Source: Adiantum capillus-veneris | Lineage: Eukaryota; Streptophyta; Polypodiopsida; Polypodiales; Pteridaceae | Direction of reading: 5' to 3' | NCBI GenBank assembly: GCA_014529385.2 | Contig: CM043955.1 | Coordinates: 149,621,640 to 149,685,639, forward strand | DNA length: 64,000 bases | In this document: piece after piece, positions 20,750-31,259 of the stretch | Numbering within the stretch: position 1 is the first letter of the stretch | How the letters are laid out: each line of letters begins with the position of its first letter | Made by a program: the position numbers and the translations under genes | Notes under the pieces: model-generated | What the model was told of the DNA's origin: nothing | Databases searched by the model: none | The model's input: only the letters and a program-made list of their open reading frames with translations

Positions 20750-21208
20750 TCAAGGGAATAGGATATTGTAGAGGTTGGGGGGAAACCTTAAGGCTAAACC
20801 CCTATCCTCGTCGTCGAGATAAACAAAGTCATCATCCATGAGACCATATGTGCCATCCGTGTAGTCCTGTAAATTTTCTTCTTCATCATAGGTGCCCATG
20901 TTTACTAAGAAGATCACTAGACGCCTATAGTCATCTTGGTCAAAAGGGTAGGCTTGTGCAATGGGAGAAACGCTCTCTACTAAGTATGGATTAGACGTGG
21001 TCAAGAGACGTATCAGCCATTCTAACTCCTCAAAATTCCTCTCACATGCTAGCGTACCTATCAAATCCCATTCACATGCAAGCACTAGAAAGACCATGTG
21101 AAATATTTGTGAAAAGTAACGAGGGTACCTCTCACCCAAGGCAGGAGTGGATGACTCTAGCGTACTCGCCATATCTGTACATGCAAATAGATGATGGTTA
21201 GAGTGCAA
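20750..21208 (-). CDS. Small acidic ORF after pol in element B
   Basis: 152 codons. A start at the second Met, about residue 13 (ATGGCGAGTACG context), is plausible. The C-terminus is acidic (YDEEENLQDYTDG, DDDFVYLDDEDRG). There is no motif I recognise. It follows a region with a purine tract and a TATA-like site (21311-21410), so it could be expressed separately from pol. It may also be a decayed domain. Confidence 0.4.
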   Translation of the reverse strand: MHSNHHLFACTDMASTLESSTPALGERYPRYFSQIFHMVFLVLACEWDLIGTLACERNFEELEWLIRLLTTSNPYLVESVSPIAQAYPFDQDDYRRLVIFLVNMGTYDEEENLQDYTDGTYGLMDDDFVYLDDEDRGLALRFPPNLYNILFP

Positions 21209-21310
21209 ATATTACAAGGGTCATGTTCTTGTGCATAATTTGTTTTTATGATTTTGTGTTATGGCTCTTGCTCTTTTACTTTTTTATCTCGTTTTTGTGA
21301 GTATAAGGCT

Positions 21311-21319
21311 TTATATATA
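21311..21319 (-). promoter_or_regulatory. Internal TATA-like site in element B
   Basis: The minus strand reads TATATATAA followed by AGCC, 80 nt after an internal copy of the polypurine tract and upstream of the small acidic ORF. It looks like a U3 core promoter, either an internal promoter or a relic of an LTR. Confidence 0.4.
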
Positions 21320-21400
21320 CATTCCCTAAGATTGGAGATTAAGAGGTCAGGGAGAAAGGTTGAGAGGGAAGCAAGTGAATAATGGATGTCCACAAACACT

Positions 21401-21410
21401 CCCCCCTTCC
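21401..21410 (-). other. Internal copy of the B polypurine tract
   Basis: GGAAGGGGGG on the minus strand, identical to the tract at 366-375, followed after two bases by TGTTTGTGG, an LTR-like start. No matching LTR end is visible downstream. Confidence 0.5.
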
Positions 21411-21419
21411 TTGGGTAGA

Positions 21420-22080
21420 TCATACCGTTTGAAATGATGTCGTCACCCTTTGAAACCAGTTGTTCCAAGTTGTTATAGGTGAAGATTTTTGCCAGTAGTT
21501 TTCTATTACCTTAGGTGGCTCGTCAGGTTGCAAGGGTGGTAAGGTACTCTCCCAGGATCGAACTTGAAGTGGTTCATCAGGTGATTCTTGAACACTGGAA
21601 GGTGTGGATTCCTTTGTAGCTTCATGGAGGTCCACTATTATAGGTGGAGGCTGTGTAGAAGCTTTTACCTCTATGGATGTATTACATGAGGAGCTAGAAG
21701 CTTCATGTAACTCCCCCCTTCCTGAGCTAGGTGGAATAAATTGGTTTTGCCTTGGAGCCCAAAGTAGCTCTGGACTAGGTGTGTAGCATTCTGTGATCTT
21801 TCCCTTCCCACGATCTGCCATTGGCTTTAGCGTTACACTGTTTGACTCATATGGGTTTGTTGTCGATAGGGAAGGACACATTTTACGTTTAGGTACCCAG
21901 ATTTGCTCATTTCCATCATAGTAGCCTTGGGATTTTAATAGTCGTTTTGGAATCCATCGTGATTTGGTCTTGACTCTCCAAGAGCGCGCTCTTGGTTTTC
22001 CAGGGGAATTTTTTCTTGGAATGGATGGGAGGGTTGAGGTAGTTGAAGGTAAGGCCTTGGGGACCCATTGATATGTACTC
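21420..22080 (-). pseudogene. Pol C-terminal tail with W-V-P-K repeats (element B)
   Basis: The frame 21881-21420 extends upstream without a Met to the integrase ORF end. Motifs YQWVPKAL, SRWIPKRL and QIWVPKRK recur about 30 residues apart, then a Ser/Pro/Glu-rich stretch follows. It is the same kind of tail as in A and C, but B has no protease-like domain between integrase and tail. Confidence 0.6.
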
Positions 22081-23580
22081 TTAGGTCGTGCAGGTTGAGT
22101 ACTTGCAATGGCTAGCGAACCACTTCTTTCTCCTATCCTTCTCCACTAGAGCATTTCGCACAGCTAATTGCCTCTCTTCATCTAGCTTTTCCAGGATATA
22201 TAATCGCTCCACTAAGGGGTTACCATCCCAACCTTCTTGAGAAGCTACTCGAAGACTAGGAATGACAAACTCCCATGGCATAACTGCTTCTTGGCCATAC
22301 ACCATCTTAAACGGTGTGCAATTAATAGCAACTTTATACGCAGTACAATAAGCCCATAAAGCTGATGTAAGCTTTAGGTCCCAATCAGTGCGATGAGCCT
22401 CGACTGTCTTTGTCAAAATGGAGATGAGAGTTTTGTTGGTACTCTCAGCTTGGCCATTTGCTTGGGGATAATAGGGTGTAGACTTGTGGTGAGATATCAT
22501 GAAGTTTGATGAGAGTTCTTTTATTACTTCATTTATAAAATGAGTTCCATTGTCACTCACAAGTTCAAAGGGGCATCCAAAACGTGTGATAATGTTCTCA
22601 AAGAGGAACTTAGTTGTTGTTTTTGCATCCGCCTTTCGTGTTGCTTTTGCTTCAGCCCATTTGGTTACATAGTCGGTAGCCACAATGATATATCGTGATT
22701 GCGTGTTACGTGCAGCCGGACTAATCGGTCCTACAAAGTCTAAGCCCCACTTTTCAAATGGTTGGGTTACCTTGATGGGATGTAGAGGCATCCTATCCCT
22801 TATTTGTGGCTTCTTGAAGCATTGGCATTCATCACATCCCTTTGCAAAAAGTGATGCATCCTTAAACAGAGTGGGCCACGAATAGCCTGACTGTAAGATC
22901 TTTCGGGCAGTCAACTTTCCTGAAAAGTGACCACCAGCTACGCCCATGTGTGCCTCTTGTAGAATATATAAATACTCATCCTCGCAGGCACAGCGTCTAA
23001 GAACATCATCTTTTCCTCTCTTATAGAGAGTTCCAGCCAGTAAGCAATAGGGTTCGCATTCCTTGATTAATTTTTGAGCTATATCTTTTCGCAGCTCTTT
23101 GGGTGGAAAACCATTAACTAAGAAGTTAACAATCTTTTCAATCCATTCAGGCATTGTCTCAACAATGAACAAAGGAGTATCAGGAAATTCATCATCAACC
23201 CCCGTAGGAGCTTCGCCATTAGGGATACGAGATAAATGATCCGCCATGACATGTTTCCTCCCAGGCCTCACAACAACGGTGAAGTCAAACTCAAGAAGAA
23301 TTAACAACCATCGTGTAATTCGACCCGTGGAACACGGCTTGTTTACCAAATATAGCAATGCTTGATGATCAACATAAAACACAAACTTGGTAGCAAGAAG
23401 GTAATAGCGAAATTTCTTTACTGCGTAAATCATAGCTAGACCTTCGCGCTCTGTAGTAGTGTAGTTCATCTCCTCATCATTTAATTGGCGACTTGCAAAG
23501 CTAATAGGGTAGTCCAATTTATGTTCTCCTGGTTGAGTTAGAACACACCCAATAGAAAAATTTGATGCATCAATATGCAC
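22081..23580 (-). CDS. RNase H and integrase of element B
   Basis: 499 codons. RNase H has MHIDASNFSIGCVL, YTTTEREGLAMIYAVKKF, VDHQALLYL and MADHLSRI. Integrase has one H2C2 module (EAHMGVAGGH, then CDECQ), core Asp residues in GLDFVGPIS and SDNGTHF, and the catalytic Glu in HHKSTPYYPQANGQAE. All catalytic residues appear present. The GPY/F-like C-terminus looks cut short by a frameshift into the W-V-P-K tail. This is the best preserved pol segment of B. Confidence 0.9.
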   Translation of the reverse strand: MHIDASNFSIGCVLTQPGEHKLDYPISFASRQLNDEEMNYTTTEREGLAMIYAVKKFRYYLLATKFVFYVDHQALLYLVNKPCSTGRITRWLLILLEFDFTVVVRPGRKHVMADHLSRIPNGEAPTGVDDEFPDTPLFIVETMPEWIEKIVNFLVNGFPPKELRKDIAQKLIKECEPYCLLAGTLYKRGKDDVLRRCACEDEYLYILQEAHMGVAGGHFSGKLTARKILQSGYSWPTLFKDASLFAKGCDECQCFKKPQIRDRMPLHPIKVTQPFEKWGLDFVGPISPAARNTQSRYIIVATDYVTKWAEAKATRKADAKTTTKFLFENIITRFGCPFELVSDNGTHFINEVIKELSSNFMISHHKSTPYYPQANGQAESTNKTLISILTKTVEAHRTDWDLKLTSALWAYCTAYKVAINCTPFKMVYGQEAVMPWEFVIPSLRVASQEGWDGNPLVERLYILEKLDEERQLAVRNALVEKDRRKKWFASHCKYSTCTT

Positions 23581-23673
23581 ATGAAAAGGTACATTCCAAT
23601 CAGGTGTTCGCAGGATTGGAGCACTTGTTAGGGCCTTCTTTAATAACTCATAAGATTGATGACATTCTTCTGT

Positions 23674-23964
23674 CTAGTGAAACTCGATAAGAAGCTTGTA
23701 CAATGGACGCGCTATCTCGGCAAAGTTTAAAATAAACCTTCGATAATAACCAACATGGCCCATAAATCTTTGAACTACTTTATAGTTCGTAGGTGGTGGC
23801 AAATCGGCAATGGCTTTAATCTTACTCTCATCTATGGATATCCCGTTCTTGGACACTATATGCCCTAGAATGACTCCATGCTTAACCCAAAATTGGCATT
23901 TGAAAGGGTTCAATGAGATGCGATAAAATCTGCACCTTTCAAATATTTTTCGTAGATATAACAA
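23674..23964 (-). pseudogene. RT C-terminal part of element B
   Basis: 96 codons with CRFYRISLNPFKCQFWV, LGHIVSKNGISID and RFMGHVGYYRRFI, then a stop (TAG near 23674) in place of the thumb Trp-Thr motif. The RT active-site box just upstream (23995-24000, outside this frame's first Met) reads FLDN instead of YMDD. Confidence 0.85.
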
Positions 23965-24054
23965 ATGCTTCTCCCAAGAAGAATAAACACAAAGGTTGTC
24001 TAGGAAAGCTTCACAAAACTCCCTTAGAAATTCTTTAAACGCAGTGTTTATTAA

Positions 24055-25734
24055 TCATTGGAATGTAGCAGGGGCATTTGTTAAGCTAAAAGCCATAACA
24101 CGAAATGCAAACACTCCAAACTCTGTGATAAAAGCAGTTTTAGCTTGGTCCTCTAATGCAATTGTGATTTGATTGTAACCAGAGTACCCATCTAAAAAGC
24201 TATAAGCTTCCTTGCCCGCAACTCTCTCAAGCACATGTTCTGAATATGGCAAGGGATAATGATCTCTCCTAGTAGCTGCATTAACTTTCTTGAGGTCCAC
24301 GCACACTCTTAGTTTTCCATTCTTTTTTGGCACAATGACTATTGGAGAAACCCATTCTGAGTGCTCAATAGGGTATATGAATCCACATTGGATAAGTTTT
24401 TCAATCTCCTCTTGTACAATTTTGGCGTACTTAGGATTCATTGGATAGGGTCGTTGCTGGACGGGTTTAGCAATGTTGATCATGGGAATTGTATGTTGCA
24501 CCACAGAAGGTGGAACGCCCTTCATGTCATGATATGTCCAAGCAAAGATATCCTTGTATTCCTTGAGGAGCTCCTTAAGTATAGCCTCTTCAATTTCGGT
24601 AAGGTCTTGAGCAATAAAGACTGGTTTAGACTCCTCACCTGGTTCTGCTAATTCTATCTCTTCAACTACCGCTAGACCATCATAGACTCCACTACTTCCA
24701 TTGGTAGGTATTCGTTGGGCTTTGGCATACACAACCTTTCGCTCCCTCGTGGTATAAGATTTAAAATGTTCAGGAGCCGTATGTAAGTCAGCAGGCTCTT
24801 GTCCTGACGGAGACCTTTCTTTTAGTTCTGCCTCCTTTTGTTGTTGTGCTAACTCTCGGTTTTGACGTCTTCTTACAGTTCGACTCAATTTCGGCTCTGT
24901 AACCTCCAATTGAGCGAGGTCAATGGGTCGCGGGCTGCACCACATGACACTCTGGAGATGTTCACCCCAATTGTCTACTAGCTTTCGATGAGCATCACAT
25001 GCCCCTAGATAGCTAAGCCATTCTGCAGTAGATCTTTCCTTGTTTATCCTAGCTCTCACATTTGCTCGATATCGTCGTCTCTTATATGACCTTTGTTTCT
25101 TGTTAAGGTTTTGATTTTGGTAAATGTTTGAACTCAACTCGCCTGATAGGTCTTCACTTGTATCTTCTTCACTCTCATATAAATTACCATAGATGGTTGT
25201 ACTAGGCCTTGAGTGTTCAGTTTCTATACTTGGTTCACTCGATGTTTCCTCAGGTTCTGAATCCATTTCTCCCTGAGATTCCGTTTTTGATGTGTATTGG
25301 CCTGAAGCCTTTGAGGAATCATCGGTTTCACTCTCAGGTAGGTGTGCCTCTTTCTTATCATCGGATGTTACATGCGTTACACCTAACATGTTTACTGGTG
25401 CAATGTGTGGTATCTCTTCCCCATCTGGTGTTACCCAGGTTGTTCCTCTAGCTCCCCATGTATCTATAGTTGCCGCTAGGTGTACCCAATCGACATTGTC
25501 TGACTCAGCCATTCCGGGTAGGATATCCATATAAGGAGAGTTCTCCCCAATATCCGTGTCTTCGTTACACGTGTAACAATACTGTAATAGAGCTGAGTGA
25601 ATTGTTGTGTGTGATCGATTATCAATGATGAATTTATTTCCTAGAGGATGCGTTCGACCACTTAAAAGATCAACTCGAATGACAGAGTCTTGGAACTGTA
25701 AGTAGACGTGGTTTTTGGACCAGTCATGCACCAT
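24055..25734 (-). pseudogene. Protease-RT linker and RT N-terminal half of element B
   Basis: 559 codons. It starts within the protease tail (WSKNHVYLQF), followed by an acidic, Ser/Thr-rich linker of about 300 residues and a basic run near residue 210. RT follows: FIAQDLTEIEEAILKELLKEYKDIFAW, QRPYPMNPKYAKIV, WVSPIVIVPKKNGKLRVCV, YPLPYSEHVLERVAGKEAYSF and FSLTNAPATFQ (Gly of MPFGLTN replaced). It ends in an in-frame stop just before the active-site box. Confidence 0.88.
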
Positions 25735-25964
25735 TTTTGCTCCCTCATGAATGGACGCCCTAAGATCATCTCAAATGACATAGGATGCTTGGAAAAATCC
25801 ATAACAATGAAAGTTTGCCTTACCTTGTGTCCCAAGACCTTGATCCTGAGATCCTTTAGCATTCCAATAGGCGTAACAATAGATCCATTAGCCATATTTA
25901 CCACTACGCTTGTGGCTTCAAGGTGAGGTCTCCCCATAGACTCCCAACAACTCTTTGTCACCAT
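25662..25964 (-). pseudogene. Aspartic protease of element B
   Basis: 100 codons carrying MANGSIVTPIGMLKDLRI and SFEMILGRPFMREQKW. The active site, just upstream of the first Met at about 25980, reads LDGGAG rather than LDSGAG, keeping the Asp. Frameshifts separate it from gag and from the RT frame. Confidence 0.8.
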
Positions 25965-25983
25965 GATGACTCCCGCACCACCG

Positions 25984-26829
25984 TCAAGGACCCCCTTTAC
26001 AGTTAATTGGCTTTATCTTCATTGGCTCATGCCCTGACGCTTGCGAGCTACTAGACTTCGGCTCGGCAGACACTCTTTCTCCTGCAATCATTAAAGTATC
26101 CTCCAATTGGATTGCATTCATGGTGACTGCTTCCCAAGTAGTGATACCTCTAATGACTAGGCCATCATACATACTTTCATGTCGTAGTCCCCTAATGAAT
26201 CTATCGAGAAATTGATTGTTGTTGAATCGCTCGTTTGGATTGCATCGAGAATTCAAATTCTTTAGGCGATTAATGAAGTCTCTCACGGATTCACCTTCTT
26301 CTCGTTGGGCTTTCTGGAGCTGAGAGGCTACACCCCAAAGTACTCCCTCTCGTATGTATTCTTTTAAGAACAGTCTCCTAAGAGTAGAGTAGATCGTTTT
26401 CTCTTCTACTCTTAAGGTTCTATACCAATCTCCAGCCTTTCCGCTTAGGGTCAAACTCAAAGCCTTACACTTATGTAGCTCATTGTGCTCTTCCAAGGAA
26501 TCGCACACATATTCAAAGACTTCCATATGATTTCTAGCATCTCCATCTCCACTGAATTTCTGTGTGAGCTTAGCTACTTGAACTGCCTTGCTCCTAGGCT
26601 CTCTATCAGGTGCACTACGCATGTTTTCCGCAATCGAGCGACCGATAGTTTGAGCAAATGCTGCCAAATCTCCTATTTGAGCAGGTATAGTGGGTGTATG
26701 TGCTCCTGGAACCACATGTGAGATGGGAGTTGGCCTTGGCCTTGGCATACGCGTGGCTCTTGGGTCCCATATTTCATATGGTGGTGTACCAGACGGTGGT
26801 CCAAAGTTTACAGGCGTGGCCCTAGGCAT
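25984..26829 (-). CDS. Gag capsid domain of element B
   Basis: 281 codons. A proline-rich N-terminus is followed by a retrotransposon gag domain: KFSGDGDARNHMEVFEYV, LTLSGKAGDWYRTL, REEGESVRDFINRLKNL and FIRGLRHESMYDGLV. No CCHC knuckle is seen before the frame ends and protease begins. It is in a different frame from the N-terminal gag ORF, so one frameshift lies near 26815. Confidence 0.85.
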   Translation of the reverse strand: MPRATPVNFGPPSGTPPYEIWDPRATRMPRPRPTPISHVVPGAHTPTIPAQIGDLAAFAQTIGRSIAENMRSAPDREPRSKAVQVAKLTQKFSGDGDARNHMEVFEYVCDSLEEHNELHKCKALSLTLSGKAGDWYRTLRVEEKTIYSTLRRLFLKEYIREGVLWGVASQLQKAQREEGESVRDFINRLKNLNSRCNPNERFNNNQFLDRFIRGLRHESMYDGLVIRGITTWEAVTMNAIQLEDTLMIAGERVSAEPKSSSSQASGHEPMKIKPINCKGGP

Positions 26830-28238
26830 AGGGGGTGCATGTTATTATTAAATGGAATGGCTCCACTTGTATAAGAGCTTGGATAATGCCATTGTGGATT
26901 GTAAGCTCTTGGAATAATCGGAGGTGTAGGAGCTACATAAGGCTGAGGTACGACAGGTGCACATGATTGATACATACATGTAGGTATAGTTGGGGGCACT
27001 CTGCTACTAGGCATCGGCGCAGTGTTAACAAATGAACTCCATGGTGTACTTCTTGTCATGCTCACCACTGGGATATGCATGGTAGCCGTAGTGTCATTAA
27101 GAGAAAGATGAGGTAGATCTGGGAAGGTAAAGCTGCCACTTGTGGGCCCAGATTGTACTGAGGCTCCTGGCGAAACAACATATGGAGGATCAATGGGGCT
27201 CACTGAGGGAGTCTCGATTTGTGATAGGGTTGGTTGGTTGGCCTTTCCCGTATCCAAGAATCTCATTAGGCCTGTTGAAGGCATGTTGATCCTTGTGTTC
27301 TGTCTTTCTAACTCAACAATCCTATGGAGGACATCACAGACTTTCTGTTGTTGCTCATCTATGCTAGTAGCACCCGATGTGGATTGTAGAACGTCTAACC
27401 AACCCACATGATAGGTGTGTCCTGTGTACCGATCAGTTAAAGCTTCTGCTTGTAGGTCATACCCCCAATTTTCGTTTAGGAATATCCCATCTAGGCCTGG
27501 CGTGCTGGAGGTTTCCCTCCAAGTGGAAGCATTATTGCTCCCCATCGCTTGCCCCTCCGTGACTGCTACCTTGGGAGCACTCGGTTGCTCGGCTGGCATG
27601 ATTGTTGTCATAGGAGCCTTTGCTTTTAGGGCTCGACTTTGTTCTAGCCTTCATAGGTTCTCAATTTCCCTCTCCCTTGTTGCTTGCATATAGCGTTAGA
27701 TCTCTTGTACTTCGGCAAGACTCCTACCATTGGGTAGTAGAACCTCAGAGGGAGATATTCCTAAAGGATCAGGAGGTACAGTGGATGGAACATTCACATG
27801 CACACTCTCAAGAAGCACAGGGTCTATTTTACGCATGAATGATGACTTTACTTCCCCACTCCCTTCATTTATTTCATTAACCGCATGTTCGGAGCGAGTA
27901 GCTCTACTAAGGGTCTCTTTTAAGCGGCTAAACACGCTAGACCCGGGCCGTGGGCCCATGGCATGCATGTCTTGACTTGAACTATCAGGGTTTGGTGTAG
28001 GATACCCCTCCATGACTTCGTAGTCAGAGGAAGAATCACTAGACACGATATGAGGATCTTGGGTCGCACTACCTTGAGTCCCGGCCGAAGGTCCAGAACC
28101 TAGGGTGGAGGAATAATGTGTGCCCGCGTAAATGGAGGCACTACCAATATGCTTGTTCTCTAACACTCGTCCAGAGCATAGGTTCATATGACTTGGATCC
28201 CCTAGAAGTGTCAGTGAGTGCCCGTGCAGGTTGCTCAC
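26808..28238 (-). pseudogene. Gag N-terminal region of element B
   Basis: Two open stretches (28238-27696 and 27611-26808) share a frame, separated by TAA near 27697 and TGA near 27655. They are Ser/Pro/Thr-rich with little predicted structure. Pieces such as LNENWGYDLQAEALTDRYTGHTYHVGW suggest a small folded segment. I recognise no domain. Its position upstream of capsid makes it the gag N-terminus. Confidence 0.65.
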
Positions 28239-29193
28239 CTAGTAATTTTGGGTGTTTTGCAACCCAAGTCTTTTCTTATTTATTTATTTTTTGATTTTTT
28301 GGTCCTTTTTTTCTGACCCAACTATAGAATAGAACGTATGATAGCTCAAAACGAGCGTCTCCGTCAGAGGGACGTGTCGTGCTTTACAGCCCTCCGTTTG
28401 GTCACTTTATGCCCTCGGAATCCCTAAAACCGTCAATTTCTAGTAGGGAACTAGGCCCAAATTAGAAAGTCTAAGGGTGCAAGTGGGAAGAGAAGGGAGG
28501 AGAGTGGAGGACTTGCCCCACATGCTCTCATTCCCTCTTGAGGGGTCAGGGTATATATATAAGAGTGAGTCTAGTATATATCATAAGACTGAGGACTGAG
28601 GCCTGGGCTTGGGCTTGGGCTTGGGTCAAAATTTTCGTGTAGCCCCCAGTCACTCTTTCTTTTTTTTTTTTTTGAGGCGACGACCGCGTGCGGTTTAGAT
28701 GACCCTTTCTTGGCCACACACACTGTCAACACCTACCTAACCTCTCTGTCAACAGCTCACAGACAACTCACTACCTTATCTACTTACTAACGGTGCTGCT
28801 AACCACTAACTAATCTGTTAACCACTCTGCTAACTGCTTACTGACAGTGGGCTAATTGTCCACCTACTTCCTCTCTCACTACCTTACTGTGCAAAGACTG
28901 TGTGCAGGCAAACCTTGACAGAAAACTGTGTACAGACTGTGTGCAAACAGAAATTGCTAACTGTCTACCTACTTATTCATTCACTGCGAACAAGCTAACG
29001 ACTAGTAATTGTGCAAAGACTGTGTGCAAACAGAAAACACAACATTATGCAGAAATCACAGAACTTGCAGACAATACAGAAATTAACAACTTGCAGAAAA
29101 ATAATTCATTCCTCTTCCTGTTCCTCTTTTTTCCTACTACAAACAACTCATAGGAGAAGCACAAGGTGCCTCTTGGGCTTAGTGCAGGGCGAT
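28239..29193 (-). other. 5' leader of element B
   Basis: No long ORF. It holds a poly-T run (about 28659-28673), a short GGGCTT repeat (28604-28626) and a stretch of similar AACT/ACTAAC-rich words at 28730-28900. No palindrome like those of A and C was found. Confidence 0.6.
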
Positions 29194-29211
29194 TCCCCGG
29201 CAGCGGCGCCA
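29194..29211 (-). other. Primer binding site of element B (tRNA-Asp type)
   Basis: Identical 18-mer to element A's site (TCCCCGGCAGCGGCGCCA on the plus strand), four bases from the LTR end at 29216. Confidence 0.85.
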
Positions 29212-29215
29212 AAAA

Positions 29216-29478
29216 TGTGTGCTCCTTGCCGCACTGTCGAAGCAAGGGACTTTCCTAACACTGTGTGCGAGCCACAGACGGCTCCAATCACACAACTAGC
29301 TTAACTAGTAAGCTCAAAAGAGGGCAATGGTGTGTCACTCACCGCTCTATGCTCCTGCCGTGGAGGATTCCTCGCCGCGAAGAAGAAGGAGACGCCGCTA
29401 CGTCGCGCTCAACCGCTTCACCGCCGTCGTGCCGCCGCAATGCTCGATCGCACTCTCTCTCTCTCTCTCTCTCTCTCT
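29216..29478 (-). repeat. Truncated 5' LTR (U5 side) of element B
   Basis: It starts TGTGTGCTCC next to the primer site and continues to a CT microsatellite (29453-29478), where it stops abruptly against foreign plus-strand sequence. The U3 part seen at 1-363 is absent, so this LTR was truncated. Confidence 0.65.
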
Positions 29479-29479
29479 G

Positions 29480-29681
29480 GCAGACAAAGATTTTTGGGAC
29501 AGTGATCAACAATTTGACATCAAGGTTTGTTGGCTATTCTGCCATCGAACTTAAAAACAAAGTCACTATTCAGTTTTTGCAAATCCTTGACAAAGAAAGA
29601 CGCATCAGATATGAGAAAGCTCTACATGCACTTAAAGACCGCCTCGCCAACTGTCAACCTGAAGACTACTTTAGTCCATGA
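29480..29681 (+). pseudogene. C-terminal coding end of element D
   Basis: About 55 codons in frame with the stop at 29679, ending HALKDRLANCQPEDYFSP. They sit 27 nt before a polypurine tract, the usual place for the end of a retrotransposon polyprotein. The open frame further upstream belongs to the B LTR by chance. I cannot name the domain. Confidence 0.4.
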
Positions 29682-29707
29682 AACTGTGTCAAGGGACGAC
29701 ACAGTTG

Positions 29708-29720
29708 AGGAGGGGGGGAA
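29708..29720 (+). other. Polypurine tract of element D
   Basis: GAGGAGGGGGGGAA directly before TGTTAGCAGC. Confidence 0.75.
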
Positions 29721-30072
29721 TGTTAGCAGCAAGCTAACCCATGTAACATTTTTTGGGAGTTTTATTGTAAAAACACTAATTCTTTTGATAAATCGAGAAT
29801 ATTGTAACTCCTATTTTCCAGGTGGATATTGTAATCAATGAGCCGGGGCTATAAGCTTCCAGATTGTATCAACTTATCTTTAGTTAGAGCTTCCAGATTA
29901 TAGATTTTTGACCAAAGAAACCTTGGCTAAGGTATAAATGCCAATTTTTGTAAGTTATTTTCAAGTTTTGGATAATAGAAACACAGCGTGAGCTAACGGC
30001 GCTCACTTCTCTCCTTCTCGTGCTTCTTGCTCTCTTCTTGATTGTCACATTGTAGTGACGTCTGTTGCATTA
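29721..30072 (+). repeat. 3' LTR of element D
   Basis: About 352 bp from TGTTAGCAGC to GCATTACA, with a TATA box TATAAAT at 29933-29939. The outer end is my best guess because the 5' copy is missing. The rest of the element is lost at the junction with B. Confidence 0.6.
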
Positions 30073-30817
30073 CAATCGTAGGTAAGAGCTCTACGCATTG
30101 ATGTAACTATATCATGGTAAAATGTAGCTTTTGGCGTCCCCGACCCGCGGCCCCGCGGCCTAATTTCATCATAAGTAGGAATTTAAGCCAAGGAATTAAA
30201 AAGTAAGCATAAGCGGGGTATTGGGGCATGATTGCTAAGCATTTAGATGCATTCAAGGTCAAAAACAACTAGGTCAAAAATTCACCCTGCTGTTAATAAT
30301 CGCGATTTTTGCACTTCATCAAAAGTGGAATTTGAGACCATAAGTGTAAGGTTTCCAGTTTCTGAAACCTTAAAAAATTGTACAAAACTTGTAAATAAAA
30401 TTGAAAATCACTGATGAATGATTCAATCATGGCTGATATTGGTATTTTTGGAATCATAAGCAGAGCATTACTATGGTTAGTAATTTTCAGAATCAGAATC
30501 TGATAAAAACTGAAAAAGTTACGGGCACTGAAAGGTTTCACTAGGAATTCAATTAGTTAATAAAATTTGGATGGTTTCAATAATTATTATGAACAAAGAC
30601 TTTCTTATCCTAAGGTTCTAGAATTAACTGATATTCCAATTTTCATCATTAGAAATCAGTAAAATCAAACAAAATCGATTCTGAAAGATGTGGGGGCAGT
30701 GTGGAGCTGAGGGGAACCTGCCAAAGACTGATATAGCAGCAGTTGGCGCCATCTTGAAGCTGTGGGCCTGCTTGAGGTGTCAAAACCTGCTAGGAACTGC
30801 CCGGGGCCCAGAAAAAC
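30073..30817. other. Region without recognised genes
   Basis: AT-rich DNA with a GC-rich patch at about 30133-30163 and no ORF that I trust. Confidence 0.5.
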
Positions 30818-30827
30818 TATAAAAATA
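30818..30827 (+). promoter_or_regulatory. TATA box of a promoter-like region
   Basis: TATAAAAATA follows a GC-rich segment (GGCGCC, CCCGGGGCCC) and is followed about 55 nt later by a CT-rich start-like stretch. It could drive the spliced-looking locus at 33110-36100 on the same strand. Confidence 0.4.
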
Positions 30828-31259
30828 CCCGCTTCCCTTCATAAAAATTTAGACTCGGAGCCTTGACACACTCTCTCTCATCTAGAGAGACCGCTACGTA
30901 GAAATCACTAGAATTTAAGCTCTAGTTGATTAAATTAAACGGTAATTGGCCTAATCCTTCTTAATTAGCAAGGCTAGATTAACCTATTTTTTTAATAAAT
31001 TAAAGATTAGGCATATGTATACTCTCTGTTGAATGTTGTAATTAAGCTTAGGGTTATTAAGATAATTAATGATTATATCATGTTAGGACTGAAATTGTCC
31101 ATATTAACCATAAATTAATGGGAATTATAATAATTAAGTTTAGATTATGTTGACATAATTATCAGAGCTGCATTGGACTCTCATTAAGCTAGGAAAATTA
31201 TCTTATAATTTTCAGAGTAATTTTCATAATTAAATTGGTAGAATTACACTGTGTTCTAG

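Noticed and set aside
21259..21468. 69-codon minus ORF after the B tail
   Set aside because: It overlaps the tail frame in another phase and crosses the purine tract and TATA-like site; more likely non-coding.
29265..29681. 138-codon plus-strand gene
   Set aside because: The first half is antisense of B's LTR including its CT repeat; only the last 55 or so codons plausibly belong to element D.
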